Shown piece after piece: positions 54,778 through 63,931 of a DNA stretch of 64,000 nt; the stretch's first letter is position 1; every line of letters begins with the position of its first letter. Source of the stretch: an uncultured Saccharospirillaceae bacterium (GTDB taxonomy: Bacteria; Pseudomonadota; Gammaproteobacteria; Pseudomonadales; Oceanobacteraceae). Under the pieces are notes generated by a model that saw nothing but the letters and a program-made list of their open reading frames with translations, was not told the origin of the DNA and did not search any database. Position numbers and translations under genes: made by a program. The DNA lies in the NCBI GenBank assembly GCA_947499545.1, contig CANMOZ010000001.1, positions 310,001-374,000 on the forward strand. The letters are read 5' to 3'.

Positions 54778-55577
54778 AAACCCAAGACCTCTCGCATTTT
54801 TTTAAGGGAATCAACTGATCCTGAATAAGTCAGTACTGCACATAAAGGGTGGCTTGGGTTGGGAGCGGCTAGCTTTTCAACATCAGAATGAGAGTTGCAT
54901 AAGGCTATTTGCTGAATATTACCGGATTGTGCTTTGAGTTTATTGATTGCCTCTAAGCGGTCTTGGTATTTAGATAACCGTTTGGCTTTAAAAGCGGCCG
55001 CTATTTGCTCGGGTGCTTGATCAGAACTGTAGGCATCTGAGGTTGCTTTAATTTGACGGTGTGTTGCATAAAAAGGATTAAGGGCGGCTACTCGATCACT
55101 GGCAGAACGGCGTTTTAAATCACGTTCGGATCGCTGTATGTGTAATTGCTCTTGTTCGATAACCGCTAAATGTTCGGCATGCCTTAAACAAAATAATAAC
55201 TCGGCGGTTGGGAATGCCTTACAGATCTCAGACAAGTTGCTGCAAAAAGGTTTAATGCTTTCGCCGGTGATGATAATAACAATGGCTTGCTCAAACTCAG
55301 CGCTTTCTAGTTGTTTGGTTAAAAACATCAAAGCATCTTTGGATGAGAGCCAATAATCACAGTTTCGATCTTTGCCCGCCCATTGACCAACATTCCAAGG
55401 ATGAATCGCAGTGACTTGTATGTCACCTGATAGCCAAGCCTCAACATTTAATCCGTTCAGAGGATTTGGTTTAAAGCTCGTTGGTGGCCAGTGGATACTC
55501 TCTAATTGCCCTTTTGCCTGCTCTAAGGGTTGAGTATTTAAACCAGAGTAATTCACGGAGCGGAGATTAAAACTCAT
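54774..55577 (-). CDS. phage tail-associated protein, unknown function
   Basis: 267 residues. An N-terminal block has many Trp and Pro (IHWPPTSFKPNPLNGLNVEAW), a central Rossmann-like alternation (ALMFLTKQL, QAIVIIITGESIKPF, AELLFCLRHAEHLAV), and a basic helical C-terminal part. No family recognised. Coupled by 4-base overlaps on both sides to fibre and baseplate genes, so it probably belongs to tail assembly. Confidence 0.6.
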   Translation of the reverse strand: MSFNLRSVNYSGLNTQPLEQAKGQLESIHWPPTSFKPNPLNGLNVEAWLSGDIQVTAIHPWNVGQWAGKDRNCDYWLSSKDALMFLTKQLESAEFEQAIVIIITGESIKPFCSNLSEICKAFPTAELLFCLRHAEHLAVIEQEQLHIQRSERDLKRRSASDRVAALNPFYATHRQIKATSDAYSSDQAPEQIAAAFKAKRLSKYQDRLEAINKLKAQSGNIQQIALCNSHSDVEKLAAPNPSHPLCAVLTYSGSVDSLKKMREVLGL

Positions 55578-56911
55578 AGGTGGATGATCTCGACTCGACG
55601 TAAAAAAGCGCGACCCGCCGAGCAGAAGACAGCCAGCAAGCTATTATCCTTCGCAAAGTACACGGAGATTTCGCAGTACTCATTGCTTTTATTGGTCCAA
55701 AACATGGCGCTTTCGCCAAAGGGATTCAAAGATTTCAAATAGTCGACCGGTAAAAGCTGGGTATGCGTACGACAAGGCACCTTGTCCCCAGCCGCTGCCG
55801 TTTCCGTTGCCACGAGTAAAATAAATCGAGCTTTGGCTAAATCAGTTGATGTGGTTTGGAATCTCCAGCGTATCGGTTGAAGACGACCATGAATGGACTC
55901 ACTGTAAAGAGTTATAGGCTTCATCGACGCACTTGCTAATAGGTGAGCATCATTAGCTGTATTCCTCTCGATGGTACCTATGCCATGCGCATTTAGTGCA
56001 AGCTGGTAATTGGATTTAACCGCGTGGCCACTGGCGTATTGATCCTTACGACCATTAACAGGGTCATGCACTATGGGGAGATTTTGCACGTTTGGTAGCC
56101 CCACCTCGTCCAAGGTGTGAGTGTGATACCTCTGGGCCTTTAGTTCATCCAACTTATGCGTGACAGCACAGGTCGGTATTTTTTCATTGCTCGATTCTGT
56201 TAGTTGTGAGGTCGCTGGAAAGTTATTCACTTGCCCCAGCCCCACCTGATGCTTGCTCACCTGGTGCGGGTTATCTTTGCGGTTTTCAAAGGCTTTAAGG
56301 TTATTGCGTATCTCATCAAGCACCGGTTTTAAAGCTTGAGGCGTCACCACCTTTATTGCAGAGTCGCCTTTTTTTATTTCTTCAAGTGAAGCAATAGAAA
56401 TAATGCCTTTGGTTTCTTCGGTGGCTTGCTCTGTACGCGCGTAAAGCTCGTTCACTTGATCTGCAAAGTTTAACTGCCAGCTTTCCACAGGGATTTCAAT
56501 GCCAGTTAAGGCTTGAGCGCTGTTGAACTGAATAACCAAGTTTTTAACCAGGTTATTACCGAAAACGCCGTTCTCCGTTTTGACTTTCTTTTGTGGAGCC
56601 GTGTACTCAAGGGCTACGAGGGTTTTATGCTCAGAACAATAGAGCCCAAACCAGTTAAAGGTAAAAGGCCCCACGGTGGAATTTAAAAAGGCTGAGTATA
56701 CGACCGCGCTTTCATTGACGAAGCTGGCTCTATAAATAGGCGCTTCATGCACGATTAAATCAGCGCTAGGTTTTTCAGTCTCTCGATCTATGTCTCCCTC
56801 AACCTCTAAATCCGGGATATTCGCAAAGACCACCTGATCAATCACCAAGCGTTTACCGGCTGCCATAAGTTCAGCGACCAGTGCTTGTCCTTTATGAGTA
56901 AATGCTGCCAT
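55574..56911 (-). CDS. phage tail-collar fibre protein
   Basis: 445 residues. The N-terminal about 160 residues are the tail-collar fibre attachment domain (DUF3751 type): MAAFTHKGQALVAELMAAGK, YSAFLNSTVGPFTFNWFGLY. A middle part with KDNPHQVSKHQVGLGQVNNF and HTLDEVGLPNVQNLP contains the HxVxKxQVGLGxVxN repeats of tail fibres. The C-terminal 120 residues are the receptor-binding tip, with no obvious family. No fibre-assembly chaperone is adjacent. Confidence 0.87.
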   Translation of the reverse strand: MAAFTHKGQALVAELMAAGKRLVIDQVVFANIPDLEVEGDIDRETEKPSADLIVHEAPIYRASFVNESAVVYSAFLNSTVGPFTFNWFGLYCSEHKTLVALEYTAPQKKVKTENGVFGNNLVKNLVIQFNSAQALTGIEIPVESWQLNFADQVNELYARTEQATEETKGIISIASLEEIKKGDSAIKVVTPQALKPVLDEIRNNLKAFENRKDNPHQVSKHQVGLGQVNNFPATSQLTESSNEKIPTCAVTHKLDELKAQRYHTHTLDEVGLPNVQNLPIVHDPVNGRKDQYASGHAVKSNYQLALNAHGIGTIERNTANDAHLLASASMKPITLYSESIHGRLQPIRWRFQTTSTDLAKARFILLVATETAAAGDKVPCRTHTQLLPVDYLKSLNPFGESAMFWTNKSNEYCEISVYFAKDNSLLAVFCSAGRAFLRRVEIIHL

Positions 56912-56943
56912 ACCTAAATCCTTCTTATTTTAAGCTGTTTAAA

Positions 56944-57489
56944 TTAATCACTCTCTAAAACCAAGGTTGCAACGCTATATTGGAACTCCTGGTGCCAACT
57001 ACCGGTGTGCATATAAAGATTCATAGGCGTCAGAGTGCTGTATTCATAGCGGCGGCAAGTGCGTCCGTATAACCGAATAATGTCACGAAGTAATGCCTCA
57101 TTTTCGGATAAAGCGTTCTCGGTGACTTCCAATTGAATAATGTCCCACTCACGACCTTCTAAACGTTCTTTAATGCTGAGTTCCCCTAACCCCAAGCGCC
57201 TCCAGATATTTTGAAAACCCTGAACGCTGCCGGCATCATTCGCATTGGCTTTAGCGTGTTTAACTCGAAGCCTATAAAGCCATTCGGGTTCTTCGGGTAA
57301 GCGATCAATGTTTCGTTGCCAAGCCAGTAAATCCACAATGGGTAAAGCCGCTACCTTGGGATCAAATTGCTGTTGGGGCCAGCTCACCCAAATTTTGACT
57401 TTGAGCCACCAGGCTTTAAATAACCCCAGTAGTTGTTGAGCGTAAGGCCCATGCATCCAAAAGCTGAGTGAATAGTTAAGCGGCTTCAT
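56944..57489 (-). CDS. phage tail protein I (gpI-like baseplate wedge)
   Basis: 181 residues from ATG 57489, overlapping the baseplate J stop by 4 bases. The frame is open to 57564. Family features: LPIVDLLAWQRNIDRLPEEP and YRLRVKHAKANANDAGSV, where gpI proteins have the YRxRV helix, then ENEALLRDIIRLYGRTCRRY. gpI and gpJ jointly build the wedge that opens during contraction. Confidence 0.82.
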   Translation of the reverse strand: MKPLNYSLSFWMHGPYAQQLLGLFKAWWLKVKIWVSWPQQQFDPKVAALPIVDLLAWQRNIDRLPEEPEWLYRLRVKHAKANANDAGSVQGFQNIWRRLGLGELSIKERLEGREWDIIQLEVTENALSENEALLRDIIRLYGRTCRRYEYSTLTPMNLYMHTGSWHQEFQYSVATLVLESD

Positions 57490-58664
57490 AGGGTTTTCAC
57501 CTCTATGCTTAATCCACCGATTCGAGGCACGTTTAATTCGCTGACAATATCGCTTTGTCCCCACTCGATGGATTCAATTAAAGGTTCTAAGCGCAAAATC
57601 TCAGCCCCGAGTCTTGAAAAGGAAAAGCGGTCATAGGGCCAGGTTAAGGTCATGGGGTAATCGGTGTTTTTACGGAAAGCCGCTTCGATCATATGGCCCA
57701 CCCGTTTTTTAATGGTGCTTTGCTGCTTTTCAGATAAATTGCTGGGAAGCCAAACCGCGAGGCTTATATCGTGCTGAGTCTCAGGTAGGGGTTTTACTTT
57801 TAAATCATCACCATGACCGTGGTGACCCTGGTCTCTGATATAGAGGTTGACCTTGGCTATGTAATCTTCTGACGGGACTTCAGCGTCGAATAAAACCAGG
57901 GCATTGACAGCACCAGGGCCACGTTCTTCAGTCGCGTATTCAAAAAAGATTCGATTGGTATTAAAGCCGGTTAATTCAGCAATCATCCGAGCATAAACGG
58001 CATTGGTGTGGTAATCGCTGGACGCTTGAAACTGGTTGCGGATACGTAAGCGGTAATTATCATCAGGCTCCTGATTATCCCCTGGGGATAAAATCCAGTC
58101 TTCAGGATTAATCACGCTGGCAATCCCGCTGATAGGCGTTGGCAGTATCACAAAGTACCCAGCCCCTAAATTGAACTGAGCGCCTTCTTTTTCCGCTTCG
58201 ACCGTGGCTAGGGCTTCGTAATCCCCCTCTTTAAAGTTAACCTCTTGCAAGGTCTGAACTCTGTAGACGGTGCCATTAATGGGTGCCGTTTGTATCCAGC
58301 TGCCTTTTGGAATCACGGGAGACTGATCCAAAGACTCACGCGTAAATTGGATTAAGCCTTGAAGTTTCTTTGCAGGCTTACGTTCAACGCCATAGCCCCA
58401 ACCGAGCATAGATAAAAAATCACCTGTGGCCGTTTTTACAAAAAGGTTAGGCATCAGCTCCCGTACCATAAAGCGCATCAGCCAGAGTGTTGGCTTAATA
58501 GCGATGGATTGCAGCAACCGCTGCCAAGGGGAATAGTCGGACGGGTTATTAAAAGGTAAGCCTTGTTCTTGAGCGAGGCTTTGAAATTCATTTTTCAATT
58601 CAGACTCAGTGGCAGGTAACCCGCTGTCCAGCAAAGCTCGTTCAAAGGTTTTAGCGTCTTTCAT
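57486..58664 (-). CDS. baseplate assembly protein J
   Basis: 392 residues of the baseplate J/gp47 family. Hallmarks: TGDFLSMLGWGYGVERKPAK early, GTVYRVQTLQEVNFKEGDYEAL in the middle, and GPGAVNALVLFDAEVPSEDYIA. Its start overlaps the preceding gp25-like stop by 4 bases. It forms the wedge that links sheath and fibres. Confidence 0.88.
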   Translation of the reverse strand: MKDAKTFERALLDSGLPATESELKNEFQSLAQEQGLPFNNPSDYSPWQRLLQSIAIKPTLWLMRFMVRELMPNLFVKTATGDFLSMLGWGYGVERKPAKKLQGLIQFTRESLDQSPVIPKGSWIQTAPINGTVYRVQTLQEVNFKEGDYEALATVEAEKEGAQFNLGAGYFVILPTPISGIASVINPEDWILSPGDNQEPDDNYRLRIRNQFQASSDYHTNAVYARMIAELTGFNTNRIFFEYATEERGPGAVNALVLFDAEVPSEDYIAKVNLYIRDQGHHGHGDDLKVKPLPETQHDISLAVWLPSNLSEKQQSTIKKRVGHMIEAAFRKNTDYPMTLTWPYDRFSFSRLGAEILRLEPLIESIEWGQSDIVSELNVPRIGGLSIEVKTL

Positions 58665-58993
58665 ACAGCCACCTCAACGCTTGAACGAATCACCCCAAAC
58701 TCGCTTTGAGCAGCAATCCATAATTTCCCTTGATTCCAATCCATGCTGACAGATCCAGGTTCTATACGAGGGTCGCTTTCAATAAGGTTTCGAATATCCC
58801 CTAATAAAAACTCTCTAAGGGGTTCGCTGCGCTCAGCAACCAGTCTTTCAAGGTAGCCACTTTCTCTTAGCGCATGGATCAGGTCTTGGGCAATGCATTG
58901 ACGGTCTTCTACAAAGTCTCCTGTATTGATCTCTGGGAGCTGTATGTCATCGCCTTCTATGAATAAATCCAAATACCGTTCAAAATCATTCAT
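58661..58993 (-). CDS. gp25/gpW-like baseplate protein (DUF2590)
   Basis: 110 residues. The pattern DRQCIAQDLIHALRESGYLERLVAE and FLLGDIRNLIESDPRIEPGSV matches the lysozyme-like-fold gp25/gpW wedge protein in the DUF2590 variant found in HP2-type phages. It initiates sheath assembly on the baseplate. It begins one base after the tape-measure stop. Confidence 0.8.
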   Translation of the reverse strand: MNDFERYLDLFIEGDDIQLPEINTGDFVEDRQCIAQDLIHALRESGYLERLVAERSEPLREFLLGDIRNLIESDPRIEPGSVSMDWNQGKLWIAAQSEFGVIRSSVEVAV

Positions 58994-58994
58994 A

Positions 58995-60779
58995 TCAGCC
59001 TCCCTGCAATAAGCTCCATTCTTCTAATAGTTCTGGGGTTGGCGCTTGATCGCTTTGTATATAAACGTCCCCAAATTGAGCGCCTCGTTTACCACTGGAG
59101 AAGCTTTGTGACAGTTGAGCACCTATGCTTTTATTTGGGGCTGGGGTTTCTTCTGGCATTCGCAAAGGCGCAAGGCTAGGTGCGGCTGGGGCGGTTTCAA
59201 TGAATTCTCTATTAATGGAGGTATTAACCTGCTGAGTATTGATTTTAGTACTGACTTGAGTGTCTAGGTCTTTATCCAATACTCCAAAGTATTCCAACAG
59301 CCATTTGGCTTTACCGATCAGTTTTTCAAACCAGGACAAAACCCCTTTAAAAAAGTTACTGATATGAGTGGTCCAGGTGCCATCTATAAAGCTTTGCTTC
59401 ACCGCATCCCAGTTTTCCCAGAGCTTATAGGCCGCATAGGCAACACCACCGATAATTCCGGTAATGATTAAAAATTTGGAGGTTAATAAACCAAGCGCAA
59501 ATTTAAGCCCGGTTAAAGCAACCTGACCAACACCCATGGCCATAGATCCAAGCGATACAGCAGCGGCAAACCCCAGCAGGCCAACCGCTGCATAACCGAC
59601 CCAGCGCGCAATATTGGGATATTCTTCTGACCAGCCTTTTATGGTTGCCAGTCCGTTATTCATTTTGGTCAGTAGACTATTGATTGTAGGTAAAAGCAGC
59701 TCGCCAAAGCTTCTGCGTAAATCCGTAGTTACCGCCCCTAAACGCTCCCAAGGGTTGGTCATGGATTTAGCCATACGTTCAGCTTGCTCCATACCTCGAA
59801 CATCTCCTAAGCGCTGCATAGAAGTCCGTAGGCCTTCGGTTTGGTTCATTAATAATTTGACGAGGCTAACAGCCTCATCCGAACCAAATGCCTTTTTAAG
59901 AGCATCGGATTCAGCAACGTCTAAGGTGCTACCAAATTTCCCTTTTAATTTGTCCAAGATGTCGAGCATCGGCAGCATACGGCCTTGGCTTTTTGTAAAA
60001 CTTAATCCGAGTTCATCTTGGGCTTTACCAATACCGGCTAAAAAGGATTTGTATTTAGTGCCCGCTTCACTGCCAGACATGGTGGCCTGTAGCGATCCTA
60101 AAATAGCGATTTGCTCAGAGAGGCCCACACCTGCCGATTGAGCATTAGCCCCGAGCGAGGTAAAGGCGGAAGACATTTCGGCGCCGGTGGTTTTAAAGAG
60201 TTTGACGGCCGTAGCCGTTTGCCCCGTTAATTGTTCAACCCATTGGGCTTTACCCATGGCATTGGCTTGCTCAGAGAAAATGCCATACATAGTTCCCATA
60301 TAAGCCGTCACTGTTGCGGCATCGGCTTTAGTGGCCTTAGCCAATAAATTAGAGGCCTCTGTAAACTCGGCAAGCTCTCCTTGATTTAATCCTGCGATAG
60401 CTGATTGAATATCATAGGAAGACCTTACGAAATCCGTCGCACTGGTACCGTAAGCAATCGAAAATTCACTGGCGACTTTTTTAAGTCGAAGCAACTCAGA
60501 TTCTGCAACACCTAATGAGCGTACCTCTCCGAGAGCATCTTGCATCTCGTAGACGGGTTTTAAAAACCCATAAAGGCCAGCACCAGAAGCAACCAAGCCC
60601 ATAGCCCCGCTTTGTATGCGCCCCATCCCCGCTTTCATGCCTTGGGAAAAGTTCTGGAATTTACGGTTAAGATCATCGTGCATCCCATGCAGGCTTTTTG
60701 AAATCTTGCCAATTGTTTTACTGGCGAAGTCTTCGACTTGAATGTGAAATTTTAATTTCTCTAGCCAGGTTGCACTCAT
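58995..60779 (-). CDS. phage tail tape measure protein
   Basis: 594 residues. The N-terminal half is the TP901/PhageMin_Tail region (GYGF-like FLKPVYEMQDALGEVRSLGV, TSATDFVRSSYDIQSAI, YGIFSEQANAM, LGANAQSAGVGLSEQIAILG). Hydrophobic segments near residues 395-455 are normal for tape measures that cross the host membrane. The length predicts a short tail of about 80-90 nm (about 1.5 angstrom per residue, family rule). The start overlaps the -1 frame chaperone stop by one base (TAATG). Confidence 0.92.
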   Translation of the reverse strand: MSATWLEKLKFHIQVEDFASKTIGKISKSLHGMHDDLNRKFQNFSQGMKAGMGRIQSGAMGLVASGAGLYGFLKPVYEMQDALGEVRSLGVAESELLRLKKVASEFSIAYGTSATDFVRSSYDIQSAIAGLNQGELAEFTEASNLLAKATKADAATVTAYMGTMYGIFSEQANAMGKAQWVEQLTGQTATAVKLFKTTGAEMSSAFTSLGANAQSAGVGLSEQIAILGSLQATMSGSEAGTKYKSFLAGIGKAQDELGLSFTKSQGRMLPMLDILDKLKGKFGSTLDVAESDALKKAFGSDEAVSLVKLLMNQTEGLRTSMQRLGDVRGMEQAERMAKSMTNPWERLGAVTTDLRRSFGELLLPTINSLLTKMNNGLATIKGWSEEYPNIARWVGYAAVGLLGFAAAVSLGSMAMGVGQVALTGLKFALGLLTSKFLIITGIIGGVAYAAYKLWENWDAVKQSFIDGTWTTHISNFFKGVLSWFEKLIGKAKWLLEYFGVLDKDLDTQVSTKINTQQVNTSINREFIETAPAAPSLAPLRMPEETPAPNKSIGAQLSQSFSSGKRGAQFGDVYIQSDQAPTPELLEEWSLLQGG

Positions 60780-61257
60780 TACTTTTTCCCGTTAAAGGCC
60801 ATCACAATCCCATTGCATACTGCTGTCTGTAATCGCTTGCTTAAATCTTCATAAAGCCAAAGCGCATCGCCTAAGTTGTTGGGTTCAATATCGTCACTAC
60901 CAAAAAATAGGCGACTTAATGCCCGTGCCTGCAACAAGCCATCGGCTTTTATGGATTCGACTCGTTGCTGGATGGCTTTACCTTAATATCTAGCTCTGGC
61001 TTAAATTCCATGGCTAAGGTGCTGGCAATTTCAACGGCATAGCCTTGATCTAATAAATCAATCAAAGCCTCGCTGTCGTCTGGATGCACGCAGGCCGTCA
61101 CAAACTGATCAGACGGCGTAACCTTATTAGAGAAATTAAAGTTATTGATATAACGATGGTATTCGTTAAGGCTTACATTAAAGCGATAGCTCTTATCGTT
61201 AATTTCAAGGTTTATTAGCTTTTCAGACTGGCGCTTGTCTTTGACTTTTTTGCTCAT
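60779..61257 (-). CDS. tail assembly chaperone, predicted -1 frameshift product (about 159 residues)
   Basis: Reading 61257 to 60978 in frame 0 and slipping back one base at the heptamer GGTAAAG (60976-60982) joins the 102-residue frame to a second frame that stays open exactly from this heptamer to 60779. The extension reads from AIQQRVESIKADGLLQARAL to VCNGIVMAFNGKK and is typical of the T part of gpG-GT chaperones. Such -1 frameshifts upstream of the tape measure gene are conserved in long-tailed phages. The A-site pairing AAG to AAA is favourable and the P-site GTA to GGT less so. Confidence 0.72.
60949..61257 (-). CDS. tail assembly chaperone, short form (gpG-like)
   Basis: 102 residues, unshifted product: MSKKVKDKRQSEKLINLEIN, then SYRFNVSLNEYHRYINNFN, and VTACVHPDDSEALIDLLDQG, which fits the putative phage tail assembly chaperone family of HP2/P2-like phages. 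It coats the tape measure before tube polymerisation. Its termination codon lies 25 bases after the slippery heptamer. Confidence 0.8.
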   Translation of the reverse strand: MSKKVKDKRQSEKLINLEINDKSYRFNVSLNEYHRYINNFNFSNKVTPSDQFVTACVHPDDSEALIDLLDQGYAVEIASTLAMEFKPELDIKVKPSSNESNP

Positions 61258-61289
61258 GATATTTTCCTTTTTATATTCTTATTGCTGAT

Positions 61290-61586
61290 CTACTGCCAGG
61301 GTTTAAAGGCGTGTTGCAGAATCCACCACCCCATAGCCGCTGTCCCGCTGACGAATGCCGTGATAATCGCAAAGCGCGTATGCTGTGACAGTTTCTCAGA
61401 GGTCACCCGCTGGCTGTGCAAATATTTAAAATCGGTTTGCTGTGCATGTGGGTCGTTTATATTAATGCCGTAGCGTTCAAAGGCTTTTTCAACAGCCTTA
61501 GTAACGGCCTCATTTAATTGCGCTTGTCGCTCAGCGGGTGAAAGCTCAGATTCTGGTTTCTCGCAATCCTTTTTGCCGTAATCCAT
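61290..61586 (-). CDS. DUF6127-like small membrane protein, candidate holin
   Basis: 98 residues. The polar N-terminal part (MDYGKKDCEKPESELSPAER) leads to a helix AVTKAVEKAFERYGI, then one membrane segment (FAIITAFVSGTAAMGWWIL) near the C-terminus. Together with the next gene upstream it sits after the transglycosylase gene, the usual place of a lysis cassette in HP2-type phages. Overlaps the preceding frame by 41 bases. Confidence 0.6.
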   Translation of the reverse strand: MDYGKKDCEKPESELSPAERQAQLNEAVTKAVEKAFERYGININDPHAQQTDFKYLHSQRVTSEKLSQHTRFAIITAFVSGTAAMGWWILQHAFKPWQ

Positions 61587-61812
61587 CTAAGATGTCCTCT
61601 ATGGTTTCATCGACAAGCTGATTACTGCTTAATTCTTTCAGCCACTTGAGGGTGCCTACTAATAGCCTTGTTAAAAATCGCTCAAGAACCACAGTCCAGG
61701 TAATTTGCGACATAATGGCTTGCAGGATTTCCCACAATAAAATGAAGAGAGTTTTTGAGCCGCCGGTTACAAGACTCAGCGCCTTCGATAAAATGGATTT
61801 AACAGTGCGCAT
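61546..61812 (-). CDS. small membrane-associated protein, candidate holin-type
   Basis: 88 residues from ATG 61812, which has a strong GGAGG six bases upstream. ATG 61824 is the first start in the frame but lacks a site. A hydrophobic stretch (LFILLWEILQAIMSQITWTVV) at about 21-41 is followed by amphipathic helices and an Asp/Glu-rich tail. The start lies inside the end of the transglycosylase gene. Family not recognised. Confidence 0.58.
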   Translation of the reverse strand: MRTVKSILSKALSLVTGGSKTLFILLWEILQAIMSQITWTVVLERFLTRLLVGTLKWLKELSSNQLVDETIEDILDGLRQKGLRETRI

Positions 61813-62251
61813 GGGTGCCTCCATGTTGCTGGTATGCCGCCAGATATTGCTGGGGCGTGGCCTTGCCTAATTCGGTGTTCCAGTATTTCTTAGCGTACCG
61901 AGCAAGTCCTTCCTTATCCTCAATATCAGGAATGGGTTCTGGTATACGCAGGAAAAAGGCACGAGCCATTGCCGTAGCGTAATTTATGTCAAAAATTAAT
62001 CGCTCAGGGTTGTGGTATCTCAATAATGCAGGGTAGCGTTCAGAGCGTTTTAAATAGTCCTTTACATCATAAAAAGTGGCAGGCTCCATTTGATAGATCC
62101 CCAAGGCAGGGCCGCGCACTTGTTTGCAATAGGTGAAGCCGCCCGATTCATGAGCCGCGATCATAATCAACAGCTCAATGGCTTGCGGGCTAGATGGCAA
62201 CCCGTACAAAGTTAAAGCGGCTGTTATGACTTCTCTTAATGTATTCCCCAT
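61799..62251 (-). CDS. phage-type lytic transglycosylase/muramidase
   Basis: 150 residues without signal peptide. The catalytic Glu is expected in IMIAAHESGGFTYCKQ, followed by the lysozyme/SLT-like GPALGIYQMEPATFYDV and the C-terminal LARYAKKYWNTELGKATPQQY. It probably degrades peptidoglycan for host lysis (endolysin), or locally during tail insertion. It lies between the tube gene and the two small membrane proteins. Confidence 0.82.
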   Translation of the reverse strand: MGNTLREVITAALTLYGLPSSPQAIELLIMIAAHESGGFTYCKQVRGPALGIYQMEPATFYDVKDYLKRSERYPALLRYHNPERLIFDINYATAMARAFFLRIPEPIPDIEDKEGLARYAKKYWNTELGKATPQQYLAAYQQHGGTHAHC

Positions 62252-62280
62252 TTTTTTATACTCCCAGTCAAATAGGTTAA

Positions 62281-62739
62281 TTAAATCGGTAGTCTAGTGG
62301 GCGAATAAGGCACCCCATTGATTTCCACAAAGTCCTCGCTTGTCACATCAAAGGTCAGAGTGTGCATAGTGCGTTCGCTTGAAGTGGTGTCGATGTTGAT
62401 TAATTCAGAGATTTTTAATCGGCACCCGTATGCTGCTATGGCGAGTGCTTCTTTATCACCCACGCCGTAAGCATGAATATCAAAGGCCGGTACGTCTTGA
62501 TAGCTGCCAGCGGCTTTGGCTGCTGCGGTTAAATAGGCAAGGTTTTGTGAGTTGATTTTAAGCTCACCACTGGCAGACACATCCCCCCGTAAATAACCGT
62601 CGGGCTTGCCGCGATTCATGGCAACCTCTGAGTTGTCTTCAATGCTGAGACTGAAACTTTCAAATTCGATTAAGACGCCCATTATCCGGACGTCGAAGCT
62701 TTTTCCATTTAGCTTGAATAAAGTGTCATTGGCTGGCAT
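62281..62739 (-). CDS. tail tube protein (DUF2597)
   Basis: 152 residues. Beta-rich, with FKLNGKSFDVRIMGVLIEFE at the start, GDVSASGELKINSQNL, and THTLTFDVTSEDFVEINGVPY-like end region. This is the DUF2597 family of HP2-type phages, located directly after the sheath gene as tail tube genes are. It forms the hexameric rings of the inner tube. Confidence 0.82.
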   Translation of the reverse strand: MPANDTLFKLNGKSFDVRIMGVLIEFESFSLSIEDNSEVAMNRGKPDGYLRGDVSASGELKINSQNLAYLTAAAKAAGSYQDVPAFDIHAYGVGDKEALAIAAYGCRLKISELINIDTTSSERTMHTLTFDVTSEDFVEINGVPYSPTRLPI

Positions 62740-62773
62740 GGCTTATATCCCTATAAAATAGTAATTGGATGAT

Positions 62774-63901
62774 TTAGCTAGTACTGACGCGATCTAAATC
62801 CAGCGAGAGCTTGGCCCCGATCTTTTTAGGGCAGGCCACAGGTGCTGCTTGCATATAGAGATCAACCGTGGTGTTGTTTTTCCACTGGATCACAATGTCA
62901 CCCTCAGCAGGCTTTTGGATCATGCCAGGCACTTTACGGTCGCCAATGGTGATGCTTTGGGCGGCTTCACGAAGTGGGCGCATAAAATAGTTTTCATGGA
63001 ATTTGGTCGAGCTGGGGCTATTGTTGAGTTCGCGGTTTGCGATTTTATTCAGCATTAAAATACGAACACGACGGGCGATATAATCTAAAATCCTGCGGTA
63101 CTCGATGACTTGAAAATCTCCGCCTTCTTTATCAAGCAGTGGGTGATCGGCCCAATACATACCGTCAAAGCCTGTGTACCACTGAGGCACTGAGAAACGG
63201 TTGTCGGCAAGCTCTTTAATAATGGCCATGGTTAAGGGGTTGTCTTCAGCATCCATCGGTGTGGACGCAATACCAATGAGTGCACCCGTCGCTACTCGCA
63301 TAGGCGTATCAGCAATTGAAACACCGTGCTTGGATAATCGGCCCATCACTGCACCTAATGCATTCGAATAAATCAAAGGCACCAAGGCCACACGATCTGC
63401 AACCACGCCTTCCTGCAAAGCTTTAATCTCAGTGACGTATTGACTCCAGGATTGTTCGGCTTTTAATCCTGGTATGGCTAGGGTAATGGTCAGGAATTTT
63501 GCCAACCTATTTTGAGCATCGGCCATTAAGGCTTGTGCGGATACAATTTCGTCTTGGGTTTCGATGGGATTACAAAGCGCAATCATTTCAGCATCACAGT
63601 CATAAGGCTTTGCGAGAGCCGTTTTAATCGCTTCTTGCCAATCGTCTTCTGCCTTAATAGGCCAGCAATACGCCATCCAATTGGTATCGGCATTTTGTCT
63701 GGCTGCGATTAATTGACTTTTAAGCGGGCTATCATTTGCGCCTAATAAGGTATCTAAATCCGTTTCAACGCCAATGCTGTGCAATTGGTTATTGTTTTGA
63801 TTGAGTGAAGGTGTACCCACAAACAAAACTTTGCGCTCGACTTCTTTAAAGCCACCTTGTCCGAGGTTTTCCTGTGTGACGCTAACCTGTCCTATACCCA
63901 T
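62774..63901 (-). CDS. tail sheath protein (DUF2586)
   Basis: 375 residues of the DUF2586 sheath family. Features: an N-terminal QVSVTQENLGQGGFKEVERKVLF-type strand, a central variable region, and the C-terminal VIEYRRILDYIARRVRILMLNKI helix plus DIVIQWKNNTTVDLYMQAAPV strand that interlock between subunits. It contracts to drive the tube. A clear AGGGAGCAAG ribosome-binding site lies upstream. Confidence 0.85.
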   Translation of the reverse strand: MGIGQVSVTQENLGQGGFKEVERKVLFVGTPSLNQNNNQLHSIGVETDLDTLLGANDSPLKSQLIAARQNADTNWMAYCWPIKAEDDWQEAIKTALAKPYDCDAEMIALCNPIETQDEIVSAQALMADAQNRLAKFLTITLAIPGLKAEQSWSQYVTEIKALQEGVVADRVALVPLIYSNALGAVMGRLSKHGVSIADTPMRVATGALIGIASTPMDAEDNPLTMAIIKELADNRFSVPQWYTGFDGMYWADHPLLDKEGGDFQVIEYRRILDYIARRVRILMLNKIANRELNNSPSSTKFHENYFMRPLREAAQSITIGDRKVPGMIQKPAEGDIVIQWKNNTTVDLYMQAAPVACPKKIGAKLSLDLDRVSTS

Positions 63902-63931
63902 CTTTCTTGCTCCCTATTATGAAATTCTGTT

